Shown here one piece after another: positions 6,067-11,074 of a stretch of 26,027 nt of DNA. Position numbers and translations under genes: made by a program. The stretch's first letter is position 1. Each line of letters begins with the position of its first letter. Source of the DNA: a virus; the IMG/VR virus record IMGVR_UViG_3300042566_000175, positions 1 through 26,027 of that record; one strand, written 5' to 3'. Under the pieces are notes generated by a model. It ran no database searches. It was given only the letters and a program-made list of their open reading frames with translations, and was not told the DNA's origin.

Positions 6067-6097
6067 CAAATATATAAACATATTTTTAATAAAAAAA
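6067..6097 (-). promoter_or_regulatory. Bacteroidetes-type promoter P2
   Basis: The minus strand has TATATTTG (6067-6074), a TAnnTTTG -7 box, preceded by a spacer containing TTATTAAAAA, the same ten bases as in promoters P1 and P4. The -33 position reads TTTT and not TTTG, so this is a weaker version. The -7 box lies 18 bases upstream of the 57-aa gene ATG and just after the terminator at 6130-6156. It restarts transcription for the replication genes. Confidence 0.7.
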
Positions 6098-6129
6098 TAA
6101 AATGTAAACTTTTTTACAAAATTATATAT

Positions 6130-6156
6130 AAAAAAAGGGCTGCCTTTCGACAACCC
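6130..6156 (-). terminator. Rho-independent terminator with GAAA loop
   Basis: In the minus-strand RNA, GGGUUGUC and GGCAGCCC pair perfectly over eight pairs (two G-U) around a GAAA tetraloop, followed at once by seven U. This is a textbook intrinsic terminator. It lies about 75 bases downstream of promoter P5 and upstream of promoter P2, separating the ninG-like transcript from the replication transcript. Confidence 0.9.
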
Positions 6157-6199
6157 CTCTAAAACTAAAGAAAACATCTATTACTAGATATGAAAGAAC
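6130..6199 (-). ncRNA. Candidate ~70-nt RNA B between promoter P5 and its terminator
   Basis: The interval from the expected P5 start point (a few bases after 6205) to the U-run at 6130 holds no self-contained open frame. It contains a five-pair stem AUCUA/UAGAU with a GUAA loop (6176-6189), then the eight-pair GAAA-loop terminator hairpin. Promoter, structured body and strong terminator make an independent small RNA or a short attenuated leader likely. The only ATG inside would read straight through the terminator. Existence and length are inferred; the start site is approximate. Confidence 0.5.
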
Positions 6200-6204
6200 T
6201 TACA

Positions 6205-6234
6205 CAAAGATAGTTAAATATATTTAAAAACAAA
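6205..6234 (-). promoter_or_regulatory. Bacteroidetes-type promoter P5
   Basis: The minus strand has TTTG (6231-6234), 18 bases, then a perfect TATCTTTG -7 box (6205-6212). It sits just after the ninG-like gene ends, so it is not that gene's promoter. The only thing directly downstream is the hairpin interval ending in the terminator at 6130-6156. It could drive a small RNA or, on read-through, the replication genes. Confidence 0.75.
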
Positions 6235-6251
6235 ATCTAAACGTTTATTTT

Positions 6252-6647
6252 TTATTTAATATCCAAATCTATAAGTTTATTTTTATACGTTTCTATCATT
6301 ATTTCTAAATCTGCATCCGATAGCTTTACCATTTGCTTAGATTTTATCAATAAGTCCTCAGCAAATCCATCTCCGTATTGCATATTAAGTCTATTACCAA
6401 ACTCATACTGCATACCTTGCATACCGATATTACAACCGTAGCATTGAACTTGTACGTTATACTCATCCCATCTAGTAGAGTAGTGTCTCCTGGACGCAAA
6501 ATGACCGGCTTGTAGTTTCTTATAGTTATCTGTTTTTCCGCAGGTATAACATTCTGCGATCTCGTTTTTAGCATATCGTAATCTAACGTATTGGCTAAAT
6601 ACCGAATCTAGTTTACTTACTAAAGTACTTCTTTTCGTTTTTTTCAT
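6252..6647 (-). CDS. ninG: NinG/Rap-like HNH-type recombination nuclease
   Basis: A 131-aa protein of the lambda NinG (Rap) type, a structure-specific endonuclease that cleaves branched recombination intermediates. The metal-binding layout is visible: CYTCG (Cys33, Cys36), then QAGHF (His49) in a patch LQAGHFASRRHYSTRWDEYN, then VQCYGCN (Cys69, Cys72), followed by GMQYEFGNRLNMQYG. This is the NinG order CxxC, AGH, QCxxCN. I chose the ATG at 6645-6647 (MKKTKRSTLVSKLDSVFSQY) because the extension upstream would begin at a TTG inside the terminator hairpin at 6674-6702. Expression needs passage through that hairpin from promoter P3. Confidence 0.85.
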   Translation of the reverse strand: MKKTKRSTLVSKLDSVFSQYVRLRYAKNEIAECYTCGKTDNYKKLQAGHFASRRHYSTRWDEYNVQVQCYGCNIGMQGMQYEFGNRLNMQYGDGFAEDLLIKSKQMVKLSDADLEIMIETYKNKLIDLDIK

Positions 6648-6665
6648 ATTCTGTAATATAAGTTT

Positions 6666-6702
6666 AAAAAATAACCGAAGCAATTATAGTAACTACTTCG
6701 GT
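6666..6702 (-). terminator. Wobble-paired terminator-like hairpin upstream of ninG
   Basis: In minus-strand RNA, ACCGAAGUAGUUA and UAAUUGCUUCGGU form a continuous 13-pair stem (two G-U) with a CUA loop, followed by UAUUUUUU. On the plus strand the wobbles become mismatches, so it works only leftward. It may end late transcripts coming through the lysis genes and also attenuate transcripts started at P3. It lies between P3 and the ninG start. Confidence 0.75.
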
Positions 6703-6736
6703 CGGATAAAAATTATTTTTGCACAGATAATTATTT
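6666..6736 (-). ncRNA. Candidate ~70-nt RNA A or attenuated leader between promoter P3 and its terminator
   Basis: From the expected P3 start (a few bases after 6742) to the U-run at 6666-6671 the RNA has an A/U-rich 5' part and then a 13-pair hairpin. It has no open frame of its own. The distance from -7 box to end of the U-run is 76 bases, almost the same as in the P5 unit (75). It may be a stable small RNA or a conditional leader for the ninG-like gene that starts 18 bases further on. Inferred from structure only. Confidence 0.5.
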
Positions 6737-6741
6737 CTCTA

Positions 6742-6772
6742 CAAATATAATAAATTTAGATTAAAACCCAAA
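6742..6772 (-). promoter_or_regulatory. Bacteroidetes-type promoter P3
   Basis: The minus strand carries TTTG (6769-6772), exactly 19 bases, then TATATTTG (6742-6749). Both boxes match the Bacteroidetes consensus. The spacer differs from P1 and P4. It sits between the A+T repeat tract and the ninG leader, with a terminator-like hairpin about 40 to 70 bases downstream. Confidence 0.8.
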
Positions 6773-6780
6773 AAAATAAT

Positions 6781-6960
6781 ATACTTTTTTTTGTATATAG
6801 TTAGTATATAGTTAGAAAACTATAGTTAGTATTATATATATATATATTATTAATTATATATTATAGCTAATTATATATATTTATATTATATATTTATATC
6901 TAAGATATAATTTATATATTATATAGCTAATTATAATTAGTATTATAAAATACATATAGC
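6781..6960. repeat. Near-pure A+T tract with short direct repeats (origin or insulator candidate)
   Basis: About 180 bases of almost only A and T. Three copies of TATAGTTAG lie at 6796-6804, 6807-6815 and 6821-6829. Two copies of TATAGCTAATTATA lie at 6862-6875 and 6922-6935, 60 bases apart. TATAGCTA is itself palindromic. The last 80 bases also encode the C-terminus of the spanin-like protein, whose membrane helix uses A/T-only codons there. The tract separates the lysis genes from the ninG/replication region. Such easily melted, repeated DNA is a typical origin candidate, but no initiator site is recognised. Confidence 0.55.
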
Positions 6961-7315
6961 TATTATCTTTTCTAGTTATATATTTAGTTTTAGTTATATA
7001 TCTAGTCTGTACTTTATTATCTTCTTTGTAAGCGATTTTATTTTCCTTTCTATATAAACTCTTATCTTTTATATTATCTTGCCTTAAAACCGCATTAAAA
7101 TAAGTTTTACCGGCATATGTGAAAGGTTTTAGATTATCCTTTGCCTCTATAGTGAAAGTATTTCTCTCTATATCGAATTTAACTTCTACGTTTGAACTGT
7201 CTACTATCTCTATTTTGGTTTCTGTTTTAGTCTCTAGATCCGACTTATTTAACTCTACCTTTCTAGATCCACAACTACTTAGTAGGATACTTAATATAAC
7301 GAGTCTGTAAATCAT
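6881..7315 (-). CDS. Candidate u-spanin (lipoprotein with C-terminal membrane anchor)
   Basis: A 144-aa protein from the ATG at 7313-7315 (an upstream extension would need a TTG). Residues 1-14 form a short lipoprotein signal ending in the lipobox LSSC with Cys15. The mature part is soluble and charged, with beta-like segments (IEIVDSSNVEVKFDIERNTF, YITKTKYITRK). A single hydrophobic helix (YFIILIIISYIIYKLYL, about 121-137) lies near the C-terminus, followed by basic residues. Lipid anchor in the outer membrane plus C-terminal helix in the inner membrane is the layout of a unimolecular spanin such as T1 gp11. It follows holin and endolysin directly, which supports lysis of the outer membrane. 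Confidence 0.75.
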   Translation of the reverse strand: MIYRLVILSILLSSCGSRKVELNKSDLETKTETKIEIVDSSNVEVKFDIERNTFTIEAKDNLKPFTYAGKTYFNAVLRQDNIKDKSLYRKENKIAYKEDNKVQTRYITKTKYITRKDNSYMYFIILIIISYIIYKLYLRYKYII

Positions 7316-7325
7316 ATTTAAATAT

Positions 7326-7799
7326 TTACTCAAAATCTTTCTCTGTTTTATATGGTCTATAAACAGTTATACCGGATTCTTTTTTAGCTACTAAGACCTG
7401 CTTTCTATTTTTCTTAGCTAAGGAAACGTGTACCCATTCGATACGTCCTTTTTTAGGAAACTCTGCGATTAGCTGATCAAAAACTAAGTTATCCTTAATG
7501 AAATTAAATATCTCTAAATTACTTATCTCTGTGTTATCGTTGTCTATATCTACAGCATTACCGGTTAAGTGCTGAGAAGTTTTAGCTCCTCCTACTTTCT
7601 TATTCAAACCTGCAGATCTATAACCAGATATAACGTGTATAGGTGCATCGAAATGATCTCTTATTGGCTGTAAGATATTCTTAGCTATAAGCTCTAAGTT
7701 TTTTATCTCTTCCTTTCCTGGAGTATTGTCTATTCCGAATCTCTTAGCTGCTGCACTATTGCACAACTCTGCTAACGTAAAATTATTGCTTAACTTCAT
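7326..7799 (-). CDS. Endolysin, peptidase M15 family (DD-carboxypeptidase/endopeptidase type)
   Basis: A 157-aa zinc peptidase that cuts peptide cross-links of the cell wall. The M15 core is clear: VISGYRSAGLNKKVGGAKTS (57-75) leading into QHLTG with the zinc ligand His77, Asp84 in NAVDID, and His124 in EWVHVSL. The N-terminal FTLAELCNSAAAKRFGIDN is the usual opening of phage M15_3-type proteins. There is no signal peptide, so export depends on the holin. It sits between holin and spanin-like gene, overlapping the holin end by 17 bases. Confidence 0.9.
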   Translation of the reverse strand: MKLSNNFTLAELCNSAAAKRFGIDNTPGKEEIKNLELIAKNILQPIRDHFDAPIHVISGYRSAGLNKKVGGAKTSQHLTGNAVDIDNDNTEISNLEIFNFIKDNLVFDQLIAEFPKKGRIEWVHVSLAKKNRKQVLVAKKESGITVYRPYKTEKDFE

Positions 7800-8220
7800 T
7801 TATATCAGATTTTAATTCCTTGGCTCTTTTAAGTAGGTTTTTAATCATTTTCCATAGGTCCACGTTCATAGCCTCCTCTATGTTTTCTTTTATACTCGTT
7901 AACTCTATAAACAAAAGTAATATAGCAGCTAACTTAGTAAACATAAATTGTATATTGAAATGCGGATGGATCAACTCGTTTAATAAATACTTATCGATTA
8001 TATACAATAAGATCAACGTAACCTGATACAGCAACATTTTAGATATAACGTTAGATAATTTACGACTACGGATAGACTTCAACCCGTTTAATTTTATGCT
8101 CTTAAAAACGCCTGTAAACGTGTCTAATGCTATACCTATACCTACTGCTATTAATAACCCCTGGATAGGAGCTAAAAATAATATAAATCCTGTTATGATA
8201 TAATTAAGAAAGGTCTTCAT
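7783..8220 (-). CDS. Holin
   Basis: A 145-aa membrane protein from the ATG at 8218-8220, chosen because upstream alternatives would overlap the previous gene by 47 bases or more. The first half has long hydrophobic segments (FLNYIITGFILFLAPIQGLL and VGIGIALDTFTG), then the motif FKSIKLNGLKSIRSRKLSNV, a helix LLYQVTLILLYIIDKYLL, a third segment LAAILLLFIELTSIKEN, and a basic amphipathic C-terminus with KRAKELKSD. The DTFTGVFKS and SRKL parts are typical of toxin-secretion/phage holin families of Bacteroidetes phages. Position next to the endolysin gene supports the role. At least three membrane passes are expected. Confidence 0.85.
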   Translation of the reverse strand: MKTFLNYIITGFILFLAPIQGLLIAVGIGIALDTFTGVFKSIKLNGLKSIRSRKLSNVISKMLLYQVTLILLYIIDKYLLNELIHPHFNIQFMFTKLAAILLLFIELTSIKENIEEAMNVDLWKMIKNLLKRAKELKSDINEVKQ

Positions 8221-8563
8221 TAAATAAGAAATTAACAGGTCCGTCTGCATTAGTATTATAACCTGCAAAAGCGTGAATACAATTTACAGGGAATATCTCG
8301 TTTTCAAAATCTATCTTTTGCTCACTCATTACATCGTAAAAATAACCATCGTAATATATCGGCTCTGTAATTACGTTGAAATCTGAATCATAAGTTCCCT
8401 CAACTTCTACGATTAAACCTATTTCAACTACTGCCTGAATACCATCGCCATAAGCTAAAGTAATTTCTTTGTCAAGGTTTTCTACTTCTTTGTAAACTCC
8501 TTTAGCGATTAAATCAGCTATTGCAGTTTCTTTGTCTTTGTATTGTAATTTATATATTTCCAT
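8204..8563 (-). CDS. Conserved virion-region protein after the tail fibre gene, 119 aa
   Basis: Beta-rich, acidic 119-aa protein: MEIYKLQYKDKETAIADLIA, then VVEIGLIVEVEGTYD, YDGYFYDVMSEQKIDFENE, and FPVNCIHAFAG. I recognise this IVxxxG...VDVMSE...H.FAG layout from small proteins placed after tail fibres in Bacteroidetes phages, role unknown. It may be a fibre chaperone or attachment factor. It overlaps the tail fibre gene by one base (TAATG). Glutamate codons favour GAA (nine GAA, four GAG), as in the fibre gene and unlike most of the window, so both may have moved together. Confidence 0.75.
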   Translation of the reverse strand: MEIYKLQYKDKETAIADLIAKGVYKEVENLDKEITLAYGDGIQAVVEIGLIVEVEGTYDSDFNVITEPIYYDGYFYDVMSEQKIDFENEIFPVNCIHAFAGYNTNADGPVNFLFNEDLS

Positions 8564-10266
8564 TAGATAGTTGTTAATTGTTCAAGTTGAGCAGTGCTTA
8601 TTGTAGTATTAAATAAAACACATTCTTTAATTTTTACACCTAACATTTCATTATTTGAAAAACGATGTCCTAAATCTAATTTTGTCGGAGAACTATTTCC
8701 GTATGTAACCGCAGTTTTAGCAACACCATTTATAATTATTTGTATTTGAGTTGAAGTCCAACGAACAGCAATTTTTTTAGTTGTTGCAAAATTAACGCTG
8801 TGTGATTGCGATGAATATGTTCCACCATAACCATAGAACAATACCAAGTTATTATCGCTACTCCAATAAACCGCAATTCTGTTACTATCAAAATTTATAT
8901 TGTCTGACAAATCAAATAAATAATTACCACCACCACCATTTATTCCAATTGCATCAAAATTTAAATAAATAGAACCTTGATTTACTCCTATTAAACTACT
9001 TATTCCTGTTTTAGAAATAACATCTGCGTTTCTTGTTACACTCGCTGAAGTTGTAGGAATGTATGAAGTAGGATAAGCACCCGCCTCAACTTGTCCACCC
9101 CAAAAATAAATACCGTCAACGCCATTGCCTACAAAATTACCACCATTTCTACCATATACCGCAACAAAACTTGTTGAAGTAGTATCATAAACGGTGCATC
9201 TATACCAACCATTACCCACATTAGTAATCGTAGAATTAGTTACATTTGAAGACGTTATAGTACCCGAACTTAAATCAAATATTGCTCTTTTTGAAAAGTC
9301 ATTAACCCACATTGAAAATGTAGTTTCACCACCCGCTTTTGCATAAATAGAAAACGAATAAACTCCCGTTGGTACTGATTCATAAAAAGCGTGAAATGTA
9401 TTATTTGAATTTGGTATAATCTTACTACCATTTAATATTCCACTTGGTGAAATTATAGAATTAGCAGTAATCGTCACATCGCTTTTTGCCCACGCAGAAT
9501 TAGTAAAATCTTGACTATAAGTTAATACATTCGTTCTCTGTGGCTCAACTAATATACTCGGACAACTTCCGTTTGTATAGTCTAATCTTGGAATGTTTAA
9601 TCTTGTTGTTGTTTTTTGGTAGTCTTTGAGCGTACCCTCGTTTAGTTGTGCGCCCCAAATGTAAACTGAACCAGTAGTGATTGATAATTCATAAAAATAA
9701 GAGTCAGATATATTTATTGTTCCGCTTATTGAACATCTATACCAACCATCGCCCTCATTTGTAATAGTCGCAGTAAATCCACTAACACCACCATAAATTG
9801 TTATTGTGCCAGCAGTTCCGTTTGATAAGTCAAATATACAAGCAGCCCCTCTACCAAATGAGCCAGTCACTAATTCTAATCTAATAGAAGAAGTTGCGTT
9901 AGCTTTCGCATAAACACTTTGTGTAAATTGACCTACGGGTAAAGTGAATCCGCCTTTATATACATATCCAGTCAATAAATTTCGAGTGAATGTATCTGCA
10001 GTCAAAGTTCCATTTGGTGCTTTTGTAGTGTTTGCAGTAATTGAAGCACTATCTGTTGACCAATACGCATTATCGAATGCTTCACTATATTCAACAAGGT
10101 TATAAGGCACTACTTCAACCAATCCCGCAGAATTAACCCTTGTTGCAGTTGTTGCTCTTGTAACAGATAAATCGCCACTTCCGTCGCTTGGTTTTATGCT
10201 ATATAGTTTTCCCTCTTTTACTCCGTTTGGCGTAATGACTATTGACGCACTATCAAATAAACTCAT
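8563..10266 (-). CDS. Receptor-binding tail fibre with two carbohydrate-binding-like repeats and a lectin-like end
   Basis: A 567-aa virion protein. Residues 1-55 form a conserved lead (ITPNGVKEGKLYSIKPSDG, VTRATTATRVNSAGLVEVV). Two homologous beta-sandwich modules follow: about 57-220 (EYSEAFDNAYW ... GWYRCSI ... YIWGAQLNEGTLKDYQ) and 248-405 (TYSQDFTNSAW ... NGWYRCTV ... YFWGGQVEAGAYPTSYIPT). Residues 424-567 resemble a concanavalin/LamG-type domain (IYLNFDA, IAVRWTSTQIQIIINGV, LDLGHR, IKECVLFNTTIS). Ser/Thr/Gly/Asn-rich throughout. Expected role: binding surface glycans of the host. Its codon choice (almost only CAA for Gln, more GAA) differs from neighbours, as expected for a swapped host-range gene. 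Confidence 0.85.
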   Translation of the reverse strand: MSLFDSASIVITPNGVKEGKLYSIKPSDGSGDLSVTRATTATRVNSAGLVEVVPYNLVEYSEAFDNAYWSTDSASITANTTKAPNGTLTADTFTRNLLTGYVYKGGFTLPVGQFTQSVYAKANATSSIRLELVTGSFGRGAACIFDLSNGTAGTITIYGGVSGFTATITNEGDGWYRCSISGTINISDSYFYELSITTGSVYIWGAQLNEGTLKDYQKTTTRLNIPRLDYTNGSCPSILVEPQRTNVLTYSQDFTNSAWAKSDVTITANSIISPSGILNGSKIIPNSNNTFHAFYESVPTGVYSFSIYAKAGGETTFSMWVNDFSKRAIFDLSSGTITSSNVTNSTITNVGNGWYRCTVYDTTSTSFVAVYGRNGGNFVGNGVDGIYFWGGQVEAGAYPTSYIPTTSASVTRNADVISKTGISSLIGVNQGSIYLNFDAIGINGGGGNYLFDLSDNINFDSNRIAVYWSSDNNLVLFYGYGGTYSSQSHSVNFATTKKIAVRWTSTQIQIIINGVAKTAVTYGNSSPTKLDLGHRFSNNEMLGVKIKECVLFNTTISTAQLEQLTTI

Positions 10267-10269
10267 ATC

Positions 10270-10497
10270 TTAAAAATTAATCGTTTCTATTAAACATCCT
10301 AAAGCCTCAAAAACTCCACCATCTGCAATTACTCTAGCTCTGAAATCTAAAGCATCCTTAGCCTCATCTCCTAAAAGCTCAGTCTCTCCGGAATAAGAAT
10401 CTATATAGATACTACCCCAACTTATCGTATTGTTTACCGCTCCCTGTCCCCACCCTATCGTGTTGTTTACAGCTTGACCCCATCCTATTGTGTTCAT
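10270..10497 (-). CDS. NTIGWGQ-repeat virion protein, 75 aa
   Basis: Starts MNTIGWGQAVNNTIGWGQGAVNNTISWGSI: three tandem NTI(G/S)WG(Q) units of 9-10 residues. Then follows DSYSGETELLGDEAKDALD and the motif FRARVIADGGVFEALGC near the C-terminus. The Trp/Gly repeats and the SYSGET part recur in tail-region proteins of Bacteroidetes phages. The RVIADGGVFEA motif is shared with the 773-aa tail protein at 19111-21432. It lies four bases upstream of the fibre gene and may help attach the fibre. Role inferred from position and shared motif. Confidence 0.75.
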   Translation of the reverse strand: MNTIGWGQAVNNTIGWGQGAVNNTISWGSIYIDSYSGETELLGDEAKDALDFRARVIADGGVFEALGCLIETINF

Positions 10498-10558
10498 TTT
10501 TGCTCTTTAAGTATTTTTCTAATTTAACTAAATTCTCTCTTTTAACTTTGTATTCCAT
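10412..10558 (-). CDS. Possible small basic protein overlapping the NTIGWGQ gene, 48 aa
   Basis: An ATG at 10556-10558 opens a 48-codon frame: MEYKVKRENLVKLEKYLKSK, then residues read from the repeat DNA in another frame, ending in TAG. The first 21 codons lie in otherwise noncoding sequence and look like a normal basic helical protein; the rest overlaps the NTIGWGQ repeats. It may be a real overlapping gene or a chance frame created by the repeats. I keep it as uncertain. Confidence 0.35.
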   Translation of the reverse strand: MEYKVKRENLVKLEKYLKSKNEHNRMGSSCKQHDRVGTGSGKQYDKLG

Positions 10559-10561
10559 ATT

Positions 10562-11071
10562 CTATAGTTTCCATCCAACAAAATTAGCTGTCGTATCTGG
10601 GAACATATCCGCATTAGCATTTAAATAATACTCCGGAAAGTTCTGACTAGCATAAATCCCCATATAATCAATAAATCGTCTAGAGTAAAACTCTGCAAAC
10701 GTTCTATATTTTTGAGTTAAAGCATCTACCTCATCCGAACTAGGTATATCTGCTGTCTCAGATCTATGCTTAAAGATACCTCCGTTTTTAATAGTTACTC
10801 CTGCAAATGGTACATAGTCTACCATAGAGTAGTTAATTAGCATAGGCTGTATATACTCCGTTAATAATTCTTTATAACTAGCATACTCCGGCTCCTCTAT
10901 ATCTCCGTTAGCTATTATCTCCGTATACTTCTCATACAACTTAGTACCGATATAATTTTGTATATGGATCTGCTGAGCTATTTTAATGAATTGTACGAAC
11001 TCGTTTACGTCGAGGTTACCATTTATAATAGTATTTCTTTTTATATCCTCAGGTGTTACAAATAATACCAT
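10562..11071 (-). CDS. Head-tail connector/neck protein (DUF6712-like), 169 aa
   Basis: The start MVLFVTPEDIKRNTIINGNL and the helical body (FIKIAQQIHIQNYIGTKLYE, YKELLTEYIQPMLINYSMVD) with the C-terminal part FAEFYSRRFIDYMGIYASQN match a family of connector-like proteins widespread in Bacteroidetes phages. Helical bundles of this size next to portal genes usually form the head completion ring. The gene starts three bases after the portal gene ends. DUF6712 is my recollection of the family and should be treated as tentative; the structural role follows from the position. Confidence 0.65.
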   Translation of the reverse strand: MVLFVTPEDIKRNTIINGNLDVNEFVQFIKIAQQIHIQNYIGTKLYEKYTEIIANGDIEEPEYASYKELLTEYIQPMLINYSMVDYVPFAGVTIKNGGIFKHRSETADIPSSDEVDALTQKYRTFAEFYSRRFIDYMGIYASQNFPEYYLNANADMFPDTTANFVGWKL

Positions 11072-11074
11072 CTT

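Noticed and set aside
5875-6177. Longer 100-aa form of the coiled-coil gene
   Set aside because: The extra 43 residues would be encoded across a strong terminator and promoter P2 and read like noncoding A/T-rich sequence (long Phe/Lys/Tyr runs).
6347-6574. 75-codon frame inside the ninG gene on the same strand
   Set aside because: It is a shadow of the NinG frame, which has clear metal-binding motifs. The alternative has no recognisable features.
6781-6880. CRISPR-like or transposon-end repeats in the A/T tract
   Set aside because: The repeats are only 9 to 14 bases, unevenly spaced and without unique spacers or inverted ends, so neither a CRISPR array nor an insertion-sequence end is supported.
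7326-8563. Lysogeny or integration signals near the lysis cassette
   Set aside because: No integrase, repressor or duplicated attachment-like sequence was seen; all genes fit a lytic programme in this window.
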